Assembly: GCA_001600635.1 (NCBI GenBank)
Contig: BCKL01000001.1
Location: 1,034,808-1,098,807 of the forward strand
Direction: 5' to 3'
Length of the DNA stretch: 64,000 nucleotides
Origin: Leucosporidium creatinivorum
Taxonomy: Eukaryota > Basidiomycota > Microbotryomycetes > Leucosporidiales > Leucosporidiaceae
A program made the translations under genes and the position numbers. Every line of letters begins with the position of its first letter. The first letter of the stretch is position 1. Shown in pieces: positions 44,156 to 54,033 of the stretch. The notes under the pieces are model-generated. The model was not told the DNA's origin, made no database searches, and saw only the letters and a program-made list of their open reading frames with translations.

Positions 44156-45267
44156 GCCGTCGCGTCGACGAGGTAAATGGCGTCTCGGCGCGCTGGTACC
44201 CCTGGCTTTTTCGCTCTCTTTATACACCGTCCGCAATACCAACCCCCGTAGTACATAACATAGATCGAATGCACGCGATGAGGGGGAGAGAGAACAAAAG
44301 ACGATTCAAAGCGATCGCTGCAGGTCGATACATAGAAAGAAAGGCGAGTCGCGTGGGTTGGGCTTGAGACCGAGAATTCAGGTCTTACGGAATGGGCGAT
44401 CTATTGGAATACGGGCATGCCAGCCAGCTCGCCTGCATGCATCTTCCGTCGATACATGGGAAGGAGGACGGGAGCGGCGAGGGAAGCTGGGAGGGGCGAG
44501 CGCCGAGGTTGGGTTCTTCCTCTTAACGACCCGGGAAGAACGAGAGCGCGGACTTAAGGCCTTGATGGGCATGATGCCGGGTTGAGAGCTTCTGGCGAAA
44601 ATGAATCCGAGAGTTGTGGGTCGAGGGCCCGAGGTCGAGAGCAAAGGGCGAGAGGTTCGGCGAAGGTGTTGAACGAGGGGAGAGCGGAAGCTGCTCCGGA
44701 ATAGGGAGGTTGCATGGCGGCCAGAGCTCGAGATACGGATGATGTGTACCAGACTGGTAGCTCTGGGCGCCTGACGCGTCAGGCGAGAACTGCCTGGCGA
44801 CAATGTTGAGTGAGAAGAGAGTTTAGAGACGGAGTGGGGGAGGACTCTCGGCGGAGGCCCTACAGACTTGTGCCGCCAATCGAATTGCCGTAGGAAGGCT
44901 CCTCTCTTCCCTCCCTCTCTTCACCTACAATACTTTGCTACAGCGCTCGCTGCAAGCAAGTTCAGAGTACTAGAGTCGCTTGCCCTCCCCGCTCCCTTCC
45001 CCCTTTGGCCGCCTCTCCGTCGCCTCTGTCGCTTGGGTTCGATCATTCGCCCTCTTCCTCTCTCCCGCCTTTGTCGTCTCTCTCGTGTGGCCCGCCCCTC
45101 CCCCTCCCTTTCATCAACCTACAGCACAGTTTACTAGTCGTTCAACACACCAGTCGCGTCCACCTCTCGCCCTTCCTTTCTCTCTTTACACCCCTTCGAC
45201 CTCCGCCCGAACACGACGTGCTCCTCGCTCTTTTCCTCGTTACGGCCAAGCTGTAGCTGCTCCTGCC
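44156..45267. other. Intergenic region upstream of CDC25
   Basis: About 1.1 kb. The right half (44880-45267) is a CT-rich CDC25 promoter/leader. On the minus strand 44378-44803 is an open frame of 141 codons, very rich in Arg and Ser, like a mitochondrial presequence but without a recognisable mature domain. I do not call it a gene. Confidence 0.35.
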
Positions 45268-48266
45268 ATGGCCCTCATCTCCTCCTCACCAGGGCCAGAG
45301 TACCACCCTCATCGGCACAACCTCTTCCTTCAACATCACCTCACAGCACCTTCCAGCCCGACCCTCTCTTACCAGGATGGGGAAATCTCGCCCTCCTTTG
45401 ACGCCTCGTTCGCCAGCTCCATGTGAGTACTATGCTACAGCTTACTGCTCTACAACACCTGAGCTGACCTCTCCCACCTCCCTACCAAGGTCCATCTCCG
45501 CGGATCCCTTGCCAGACCTGTCGCCGGGACAGCAAGGAGGAGGGCGTCATGGCCATCAGGAGATCGCTTCCTCATCGCCCGTGCAGATGGACATCTCGCC
45601 TGCACCACATCACACCCAACCCTCCATCTCGAGTCGATTGGCCGCCGCCAGCGCCGTACCTCCGCCGCCAGCGCCTAGCTTTGACCGGACGCAATCTCAG
45701 CCCGCGACGACGACCGAGTACCCCTTCCTGCGCAACCTGTTCCACCCTCGTCCACCTCTACCAGCATCTACCGTATCGACCAGCAGCCTCCCTACCGCCC
45801 TCGCCTGCGGTGGATCCGCTGCTTCCTCGACCGAGGCCGGAGACTTCCTCCTGCCCGCGACGGCTCCATTGTCGCTCAAGGCGCGCCGTCAAGGTCGTCC
45901 TTCGCTCCAGCATGCCGCTTCGACCGGCAGCTTGGGACTCAGGCCGCCTTTCGAGCTGCGCGGGACCCAGTCCAAGTCGAGCTTGAGGGAAGCCGAGACG
46001 TTCGCAGAGGAAGCCGTCGCCGAGGACGAGGCGTTGGACGAGGAGGAAGGGCCCATGGCACCTCCTCGCATCTCTTTGTGCGTTTCTCGTTCTTCCTGCA
46101 CCTCACCGACAAAGCTGACCTATTCGGTTCGACAGGAAATCGAGGAGCGCTCTCCCCGTCGGCTGGAACAAGCCGCCGAGTCGTTCGCGCCACACCGCTC
46201 CCAGCGGGGCGCTGTTCCTCCAGCCACCGCCTGTTCCTCTGCCCAAGCGACGAGTGAGTCGCTCGAATACGACCTCGTCGCTCGCAGCGCTGACCTCGCT
46301 CGTCCTGCAGTCGGAGCCCGCCGTTCCCACCTACACGGCCGAGCCGGAGTCGTCTCCCTACCGCATGGACGTCGACGGCGCTTCCCCTGGTGGACGCCTC
46401 TCCTCGCCCGTCTCCCTTCGTCCAGCTCAGCACCCCCGCTCCGTCTCCGACTCGCGTGCCGGCACCAGCAGCAACCCTTTCCTCTTCCCTCCCGGCTCTC
46501 CTCCCCGCGTCAACGCACCCGTCGAGAACCCCGAATCAGGCGCCTCAGATCGGCTGGCTGATCTGTTCGCCGACGACCTTTCGCCCATCCCTCAGTCGCG
46601 CAAGCGCTTCCTCGAGGAGCATCACTCACCTACGCCGGCCTCGCCTTCTCCCGCGACCGCTACGACCGCATCCCTCTTCCCCGCCAAGGGCAGTCGTCGC
46701 TCCCTCGAAAAGGCCATGTCGACCACCTCGATCCCCCTCCAAGGCCCCATCCGTCGCCAACGCTCGGCGCACTCGCTCGGCGTCAAGAAGCGCCCTTCCC
46801 TCTCCAACATCCCCGTTCCTCCCCTCCCCTCGGTCGAGTCGACCGCTCCCCTCGCCACGACCTTCAAGCGCCACGCCCCCGCCATCAACGGCAAGCCCAA
46901 GAGCATGCGCCGCGCCTTCTCGGTCGCCGATGCCTCGGTCCCTGGAGCCATCCTCCTCGGCGCTGGCAAGGAGAACCGCGCGAGCGTCGCTTCTGCGTGC
47001 GAGGTCGGAGGATACTTCTCGCCTTCGTCGAGACGAGCAGGAGTCGCTTCGATGGACCTTAGCTCGTCGTCGGAGAAGACGAGGATGCCTGCTCACGAGA
47101 CGGGCAGCCCCATCACGGGCTTCAGGAGTCAGGAGGCCAAGGGTAAGGCTCTTCCTTGCTTTGGCGTCAAGGAGGACGGTTTGATGAGGATCAGTGCTGC
47201 TACCGTGAGTCTCATGCCGTCGCTTCCAGTCGAGTCGCAAGAGCTGACCTCCTCGCCCTGCTCGCAGCTCAACGACGTCCAGAGCGGCATGTTCTCCTCT
47301 CGCATTAAGCGCTTCGTCATCATCGACTGTCGCTTCGACTACGAGTACGAGGGAGGACACATCGCCGAAGCCATCAACCTCTCCGAGATGGCCGCGGTTG
47401 ACAAGGCGCTGCTCAGCTCCACCGACCTGCCCGAGCCGAGCACGAGCGAGTTTGGACCTGCGGGCGGCAAGACGGTCCTCATCTTCCACTGCGAGTTCTC
47501 TGCCAAGAGGGCTCCGACGACGTGAGTTCGCGCCAGCTATTAAGGTTCCCGAGAAGGTCGAGGCTGACCCGACCGACTCGCCCACCTCGTGCAGCGCCAA
47601 ACACCTCCGCAACCAAGATCGCCTCAAGAATGTCGGAGCGTACCCCAACATCCACTACCCCGAGGTCTATGTACTTCAGGGCGGCTACGCCGAGTTCTTC
47701 AAGAGCTTCCCTGTACGTTGTCGCATTCCGCCGTCGGCTCAACTCGACGCTGACCCTCCTCCTTCTCGCGCGAACCATAGGAGCGATGCGTTGGCGGCTA
47801 CCTCGAGATGGACGATCCTGCCCGTCTCGCCGAGCGCGGCATCAAGCTCAACAACTTCCGCAACCAAGTCCAGAAGCGCCAGTTCCAACGCGCCAACACC
47901 TTCACCTTCGGCGAGGCTCAGCACGCCTCGACCCTCCTCCAAGCGGCGACCAACTCGCAACGACCTCCCATGCGCCCTCGTACCGGCGGCCTCGACAAGT
48001 CGTTCGCCTTCCCCGCCGTCAAGGAGGCCGTCAACGCCATGTCGGCGTGCCATGAGGACGAGCAGGAGGCCGACTCGTCGTTCGGCACCCAGGGCTCGAG
48101 TCCTGGAGGAGGAGATTCGCCTTGCCCTACGAGCAAGATGGGTCGCCATTCGCTCAAGATTGGCAAGGAGCTCGGCATGCTGTCCATGCATGGAGCGTCG
48201 GTAGCGGGCCCGCGCCGAGCACTCGAGAGGGCGCAGACGGCGGCGACTCTCATGTTCACTCGCTAG
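45268..48266 (+). CDS. CDC25: M-phase inducer phosphatase (Cdc25)
   Basis: Seven exons: 45268-45422, 45490-46077, 46136-46253, 46311-47204, 47268-47521, 47595-47712 and 47781-48266; 870 aa. It activates Cdk1 by removing inhibitory phosphates at mitotic entry. The rhodanese-type catalytic domain lies at about 565-730: FVIIDCRFDYEYEGGHIAEAINL, then the CX5R loop HCEFSAKRAP (Cys660, Arg666), LRNQDRLKN, YPEVYVLQGGYAEFF and GGYLEMDDP. The long N-terminus is disordered and rich in Ser-Pro and Thr-Pro sites with Arg-x-x-Ser motifs, as expected for checkpoint and Cdk control; it contains a KEN box (GAGKENRAS). It lies between the arms of the inverted duplication. Confidence 0.92.
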
Positions 48267-48974
48267 GAGCCGGATCCTGCCGCCTTCTCCCTCTCATCCC
48301 TCCCTCCGGCCTACTTCACCTCATCGCCCTCGCTACCTCTTCCCCTCCCCTACCCCTCCATCATCATCACGACCTTTCTGCATTCCTCTTCACGACTCGA
48401 CACGCCCACGCACCCTCATCATGCTCGTCACGAAGAAGTCCCCACCAATCTCGCAACACATAACGACCACACCACCGCCGCTTTACTCGCCGTACACTTT
48501 GACGCCCCACCGCCTACGAAACTCAGCAGTCAACTTTCACGCCTCTTCACGACCACCACAACCCCAAAAACCGTCTCACGACCCTTTACGATGACTCTTC
48601 GACCGACTCCCTACATCCACTTACTCGGAGCGCTCTACCTTCATCGACGACGACGAACCCCCGACGACACGAAGCTTACCCCCCCTCTTAGTTGCAACCC
48701 TCTCGGCCGTTATTCTTGCTTACATTCTTTACCTCCCTCGTACTCTATATATCTTTCACTTCCTCGTTTCCACCACATTTTCTCTCACGTACATACATAC
48801 TACATTTCGCAATCGTCGTTGACTTCCTTTTTCCCACATCTCGGCGCCGAGCGACTGGAGAGACAGGAGAGCCAAGACAACGGCGAGCGATTCGGGTAGC
48901 TGAGGTTCGTGGCTACTCGCCTACAGACTTCGGCGCAATCTCGGTCTTCTGCTGCTGCGGTACGGGATGACCGA
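48267..48974. other. CDC25 3' UTR and intergenic region
   Basis: About 700 bp. Pyrimidine- and CAC/ACG-rich sequence (48270-48660) is followed by a more T-rich part (48690-48840). No gene supported. Confidence 0.35.
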
Positions 48975-50618
48975 CTGAGCCTTCGCAGCCGGTCCTACTC
49001 GAGCTGGTCACTCGGTTTCGCTCTTCTCGCTCTTCTCCTTCGACTTGTTCGACTACAGCAACAGTTCGACATCGTGATGGCGACCTTCTTCCCCTTACCC
49101 GACCCTGCGCCCGTCTCCATCTCGGCGCACAGCTCGCACTTTGCTCGCCGGTTTCACGAGCTGCTCGTACCGCTCGAGAGTTTGGTCACCGAATGGAGTG
49201 GAGGTGAGTCCAAGTAGAGATGCAGGAGCTGTATCGAGCTTAAGAGCTGACCAACGACCCCCCTACCCCGATACAGCGGTCGCCCAGCAACGCTCGCTCG
49301 GCGAGGGTACCATCTCGAGCCTCAACCAGCAAGGCTACTACTCGTCGACTCGCTTCGCCGTCATTCACAGCTTACTTTGGTACATGGAGGAGCAGGAGAA
49401 GGTGAGTCGGATCTGCTCTGGACCTCCTCGAGACGACCCGAGCTCAAGCTGACCTTCGCGACTCCCGTCTCTCACAGCTGAAGAACAGCGACCAGTTCGC
49501 CGTCTACCCTACTACACCGCCGGGTCGAGACTTCGCCTTCACCTCATCGCCTACCGAGTACGCTCGTCGCCCTACCGTCACTCCCCCTTCCGTCAACTCG
49601 GCGATGATGGGATCCGACCCTCGCTCTCCTCAAGCTCGACCTGCACCGCCTCAGCATTCGCCAGGCTTCGGCTTCTACCAAGACGATGACTCTGTCGCTG
49701 CGCCGGCTCGCTCGACGTCAAGCTCGACGAAAGGGGCTGTGTCGACGAAGAGCGAGCTCGGCGCTTCAATCGGAGGATTCGGAGAGGACGTCAAGCCCAC
49801 CATACCGATCCAAGAGGCACCGGACAGCTCGAGCTGGCTCCACTACAACCCTCTTTCCACACCCATCGACTGTGACTTCCTTTCCGCCGGCTCGCCGAAC
49901 CCGTTCAGCCCTTGTCGCTCGCAGCTCGGCGCCGCTCCCGCCCTCCACGACCTGCCTACAGAGGTTGCTGATGCTCACAGCTCCGAGCTCAATGTAGGAG
50001 ACGTCTACATCCTCATCGACCGCACTGCCAACTCTACCTCCAAGCGCGACGCTGCTCAAGCCGTTCGCGAGCTCACCCTCTCGGGGAAGGAGCTCAAGTC
50101 GACACCTGAAGGACGCCTCGAGCCGCATCTCCAGCTCCAACTCGCTCAGCCTACTACTCTGGAAGAGCAACTCCCCTCCTCCTTCACCACTTTCGAAGCT
50201 ATCCAACGCCCTCACTCGCCCATCCTCCAACTCTCGCCGCCGAGCCAGCATCTCCTCGTCTTCCACTTTCCACCTTGCTCCTTCACTCCTACTCCCACGG
50301 CCGACTTTGGATCGGGGCACTGGTGGAGAAACCAAGTCTGTCGAGGACTGGTGCGTCTCCCCATACCACCTTCTCGTCGTCTCTCGGCGCTCGCTGACCC
50401 TTCGCCGAGCAGCACCCGATGGCCTCGAACGGCGACTGGACAGGCCGCCACGACCCTCCCACGAAGCTGCGGAGGAGGAACCGTGTTCTGCACCATTTTG
50501 AGACCTGTCAGCTGGGGAAGGGGTCCGAGGCGTTGAGGGACTTTGCCAAGGTGCTGAGGCTCGCCGAGGGTGGGAAGTGAGCCGAAGGGAGGCGAGGCGA
50601 GGCGAGGCGAGGCGCTTC
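48975..50618 (+). repeat. Inverted segmental duplication, right arm
   Basis: Reverse-complement partner of 40688-42315. The distance between the arms is about 6.7 kb. It ends in a longer ggcga pentamer run (about 50588-50612) than the left arm. Confidence 0.8.
49077..50580 (+). CDS. Orphan 430-aa protein, duplicate copy 2
   Basis: Four exons: 49077-49203, 49277-49401, 49478-50350 and 50413-50580; 430 aa, the same exon lengths as copy 1 at 40715-42217. By eye about 15 residues differ in the 250 compared in the large exon, for example a DDN to DDD change, TISIQ to TIPIQ, and PQGIRE to AQAVRE, so roughly 94 per cent identity there. No frame damage is seen in either copy. The function is unknown; the N-terminal block SSHFARRFHELLVPLESL and the conserved GHWWRNQVCRGL are the best handles for a search. 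Both copies keep about 100 bp of identical leader, so both may be expressed alike. Confidence 0.7.
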
Positions 50619-51014
50619 GATGAACAAGGAGGAGGGTGCATGCTTATCTGAGAGCTCGCGACTGTAATGGCGTGGACATCGACACCGAGCACGCCTCTTT
50701 GAAGGGGAGACCAAGAGCGTCGAAGAGCGGGCCGGCTTGCGAGACACGAGAGGAGGTGCCGAGCGGTGCTTTCTACGCATCTGATACGCTCCGACGAGAA
50801 GCATTAGCTCGACTCGAGCTCTTTCGGACAATCAGCAAGCCACACATTCTTCTTCGCTCGCGACGTTTGCTCGGTCTCTCATTCGCGAGGGGCTATGCGG
50901 TTGAAATGTACACCGAGCTATCGATCTAATAAGACACACAAATCTAGAACCTTTCGCCGCTCTTTGCGCTCCTTCCGCTCCCTCCTTCCCCATCCCTCAC
51001 GCAGTCAGAGCTCC
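50619..51014. other. Convergent intergenic region
   Basis: About 400 bp between the end of duplicate copy 2 (+) and the stop of F-box paralogue 4 (-). Nothing recognised. Confidence 0.35.
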
Positions 51015-52196
51015 CTACTCCTCCGACGAGCCCCAGCCATCGCTCTCCGAGTTGTCCCTCGACCAATCCGAATCGAGTTCAACCCCTCTGCGTTGAGCGG
51101 CGTCTACTATACACTTCTTCTCGTCGTAGGGCCGTGGGTTGATGCTCCCATGCACGAGGATGGTGGTGTCGATGAGGAGGTCGCGGAGAGAGGGAAGGCA
51201 GCGACGGTCATTCAGGGAGGTAAGAGGATAAGAGGTGTCGAGGGGCACTCCTGTGTACATGAGCCGAGTGACAGTCGAAGGTAGGCTGCCGAGGAAGTCC
51301 ATGGCTTCAAGATCGGAGGGGAAGACGTGCACGCTCGGGAGGGAGAGCTCGAGGACCTCGATGGACGGCAGGGCTCTGACGAAGGCATGCAGCCTTGAAG
51401 CTGATGTTGTCGAGTCCCTGAGCCAGTTGTGCTTACAGGACAGCCGAACCGTGCGAAGTGACGCGAACGCCGAGAGGTCGAGCGGAGAGGGCACGCCGGG
51501 CCAATTTAACTCCAGTGAAAGAAGGGAACCGCTCGACCTCGAGAGGAGTATGGTGAGATCTTGAGATGTGTTCAACTGGCGCCGCTCGCACTCGCCGCGG
51601 TAATGCTTGAGCTGGAAGGGCGGGCCGGTCGTGGGCGTCGCAGGCGGGTGAGGGTGGCTGTTCCATAAGTTGGTGAGGCGCGGCAGGCCTACGAGCAGGT
51701 TCATGCTCGGGGACCACTCCGTTCCGGACACCAAAAGATCTGTGAGATGGGGACCGTGGGAGAGGATGGCACGCTCGACAGAGGAGGGGATCGCCGAGCT
51801 GCTGCCGTCTGGTCCCGAGTACCCATATGTGAGGGCGAGATGGAGGATGTGGATGTTGGGACAGGGAATGAGAACGCTGCAGCAACCTTCGATGATGCTC
51901 GGGTTGTCTCTTGTCGCGCTGATGACGAGCTTCCTGACGAGGCTGGCGAGGTGGGTGTGTTCGATGAGGGTCGCGTGGAGCAGCGAGCTGACCGCGCGTG
52001 GCTCCCTACTCGGCGGTGCGCTGGCCCGTTTGAGAGGAGAAGTGCGCCACTCAACATATGCCGCTTTGTAGAGAAGTCCTCGGGCGAGCGGTAAGAACGA
52101 CTTGGAAACGAGGCAGCAGCTTGCCTGGTCGCTCGGAAGGGGGTTCTGCTCGAGGATGGCGGAGACGATCTCGGGAGGAAATGATGGGATAGCCAT
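51015..52196 (-). CDS. F-box protein with leucine-rich-type C-terminal region (paralogue 4)
   Basis: Uninterrupted 393-aa reading frame from ATG at 52196. The F-box is MAIPSFPPEIVSAILEQNPL with QASCCLVSKSFLPLARGLLYKA. Family blocks are LASLVRKLVISA, IHILHLALTYG, LTDLLVSGTEWS, FQLKHYRGECER, LLSLELNWPGV, AMDFLGSLPSTVTRLMYTGV and the tail SYPLTSLNDRRCLPSLRDLLID, then KKCIVDAAQRRGVELDSDW. The order is the same as in paralogues 1 to 3. Likely an SCF substrate receptor, partner unknown. Confidence 0.78.
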   Translation of the reverse strand: MAIPSFPPEIVSAILEQNPLPSDQASCCLVSKSFLPLARGLLYKAAYVEWRTSPLKRASAPPSREPRAVSSLLHATLIEHTHLASLVRKLVISATRDNPSIIEGCCSVLIPCPNIHILHLALTYGYSGPDGSSSAIPSSVERAILSHGPHLTDLLVSGTEWSPSMNLLVGLPRLTNLWNSHPHPPATPTTGPPFQLKHYRGECERRQLNTSQDLTILLSRSSGSLLSLELNWPGVPSPLDLSAFASLRTVRLSCKHNWLRDSTTSASRLHAFVRALPSIEVLELSLPSVHVFPSDLEAMDFLGSLPSTVTRLMYTGVPLDTSYPLTSLNDRRCLPSLRDLLIDTTILVHGSINPRPYDEKKCIVDAAQRRGVELDSDWSRDNSESDGWGSSEE

Positions 52197-52900
52197 GTCG
52201 AGGAGGTGTACGGTGAGGAGGGGGAGCGGGTGGGCGAAGAGGGCGAGGGAAGGAGGTTCGGCGATGGTCGATCGAGCTTCGGGGGAGCTGTAGGTCGGCG
52301 TAAGGAGTCAGCTCCGCCGTCGCAGCACGTTTGTATCACCCTTCTACCACTCAACTGCTGTAGCTGAAGGCGAGCGTAGGCGAGAGCACGAGCCTTGTTG
52401 TGGGCGACGAGGGGAGCGAGCGTCCGAACTCTGCTCGAGTTGAGCTGGGAGCTGTAGGAGAGGGTAGCGGGTTAGCGGAGAGGCAGCAGAGCAGTCAGAG
52501 ATACTCGAATTGCTCTTGAGCAGTCGAAGTCTCGCCCTCGAGCTTCCAGTCCAGCGAGAGCGGCGAGCGAGTGCTTCGAGTTGAGCAGCAGCGACGAAGA
52601 GAGGTGTAGTCGAGTGGGGAGGGTCTTCAGAGCTTCCAGTCGAGCTTCCAGCTAGCTTCGTAGCTGTCCTAGTCCCTGCGAGGCGAGTCGAAGCGAGCGA
52701 GACGAGTGAAGCGTATTAGAGCAAGCCGAGTTCGAGCGGACGGTCAAGTCGAGGGGAGGCGCGAGCTTAGGTGTGAGCTGGATGGGGCTGAAAAGTGGGA
52801 CAGAGGGAGTGGAAAAGGGCTGACTTGACTGGGTGCGTCTGCGATACAACTACACCTCGTCCTAACCCGCTGTCGGCGCTCCAGCTTCCCCTCTGAGATC
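52197..52900 (-). repeat. Conserved leader of F-box paralogue 4
   Basis: 5' region with strong similarity to the leader of paralogue 1. Shared stretches include the area 52380-52490 (against 2540-2640) and the block 52681-52715 with the core gacgagtgaagcgta (against 2846-2883). A minus-strand 5' UTR intron like that of paralogue 1 ends at about 52452 (CTCCTACAG). Confidence 0.6.
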
Positions 52901-53439
52901 GCCGAAGTGAGGTCGCTTGCGTGGAGCTAGCCGGCTGCAACTCGCACAGTGGCCCCGGGCAGTCTCAAGGACTGTACAACCATGCCTCAGCAAGTCTGAA
53001 ACCAGTCAAGCTCCTTCCACACACGCGCAACAGAGCGCCGAGCACAAACTTGAAAGGCCCTTCGCCAAGCAACGAGGAAAGCGTCGCAAGTGGCAGGGAA
53101 CGAGGCAAATAGCTGCGGCGTATGATTTAGAGGCGATAACACTATCCTTAGCCCAATCCCGAGAGTAGGCAGCTCGATGTACCACCTCGGCGGAACGAGT
53201 CCGAGCAAGAGCTTCGCTCCCTCACTGACTTCTCTCCCAGAGCATCAGGCGAGGTGCTCTTTGCAAGGGAAGCGAAGAGGAAGTCTACTCTGCCTCCCTC
53301 GCGAAGATCCGAGGCAATCCGACCTGTACGAAGCTCATTAGAAGCGGGAGGGGCCAAGTGAGAGGTGAACAAAGCTGGCTTTAAACCGTTTTGGATTTTA
53401 TATTGAACAAAATAGATTCGACAGCATAAAAAGCAACCA
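52901..53439. other. Intergenic region before the tRNA
   Basis: About 540 bp without a supported gene. The last 60 bp (53375-53435) are unusually AT-rich for this genome, including ttttatattgaac, as often seen just upstream of tRNA genes. Confidence 0.4.
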
Positions 53440-53526
53440 GCCTTCATAGCTCAGTGGTAGAGCGCATGCCTAGTACTTTCAACACGGTATAGCATGAGGT
53501 CCTCAGTTCGATCCTGGGTGAAGGCA
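53440..53526 (+). tRNA. tRNA-Thr (anticodon AGT) with a 15-nt intron
   Basis: The cloverleaf can be folded by hand. Acceptor stem GCCTTCA pairs with TGAAGGC, discriminator A. D stem GCTC/GAGC with loop AGTGGTA. Anticodon stem CATGC/GCATG. T stem CTCAG/CTGGG with loop TTCGATC. The anticodon loop CTAGTA..A carries AGT at 53472-53474, read as inosine-GU, threonine. A 15-nt intron (53476-53490) lies one base after the anticodon, the canonical position. Internal box A (TAGCTCAGTGG) and box B (GTTCGATCC) promoters are present. Confidence 0.9.
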
Positions 53527-53547
53527 TTCCTGGCGGAATTGTTCTCA

Positions 53548-53552
53548 TTTTT
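53548..53552 (+). terminator. Pol III terminator of the tRNA gene
   Basis: A run of five T, 22 nt after the end of the tRNA; the first T-run long enough to stop RNA polymerase III. Confidence 0.6.
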
Positions 53553-54033
53553 GCCAGTTTGCATGCCTGTAGGCTCATATCTGGTCTAATTCATCTTTTG
53601 CTGGGTCTAGAGCCCACCAGGCTACACCCCAGTGCGAGTCAGGGTGCAGCGAACCTCTTTTTGCTGCCGCCGAGCCGCCTTCGCTTCTGTCTTGCTCCTT
53701 GCCGGCTGTCACGGGCGAGGCGGTCCGGCTGCGCGCTCCCCTGCGGCTGAGAGCATCCCTCGTAGACATCACAGCCGAGGGACCGAGCGCTGGTAGGCAG
53801 ACTTTGGCCCAAGAGAGAGGAGCGGCGGTAGTCCTCGGCGAAGGCGTCGGTGGGCTTTCGTTCTTCTGCTCGCTCTGTAGCTTGTGTTCGCGCTCTCGCT
53901 TTTCGATACACGATGTTCGAGGTGAGCTAAGATGAGTGTCCATAGGAATTGACTGCACTACGAAGCAACTACAAGCAGACGGACTCGGCAACAAAGGAGG
54001 GAGAGGTCTAACAGCCACACCGCCAGTCTCAGC

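Noticed and set aside
46626-47651. 341-codon minus-strand frame
   Set aside because: Antisense of the CDC25 exons.
40688-50618. The inverted arms as terminal inverted repeats of a DNA transposon
   Set aside because: The arms contain a full host-like intron-bearing gene each, the interior has CDC25, and no transposase or target-site duplication is seen; a segmental duplication explains it better.
1205-52900. The repeated F-box leaders as copies of a transposable element
   Set aside because: The repeats always precede an F-box gene in the same orientation, contain matching 5' UTR introns, and show no terminal repeats, target-site duplications or element-encoded genes.
53575-54018. 147-codon minus-strand frame downstream of the tRNA
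   Set aside because: No motif, partly low complexity; not supported as a gene.
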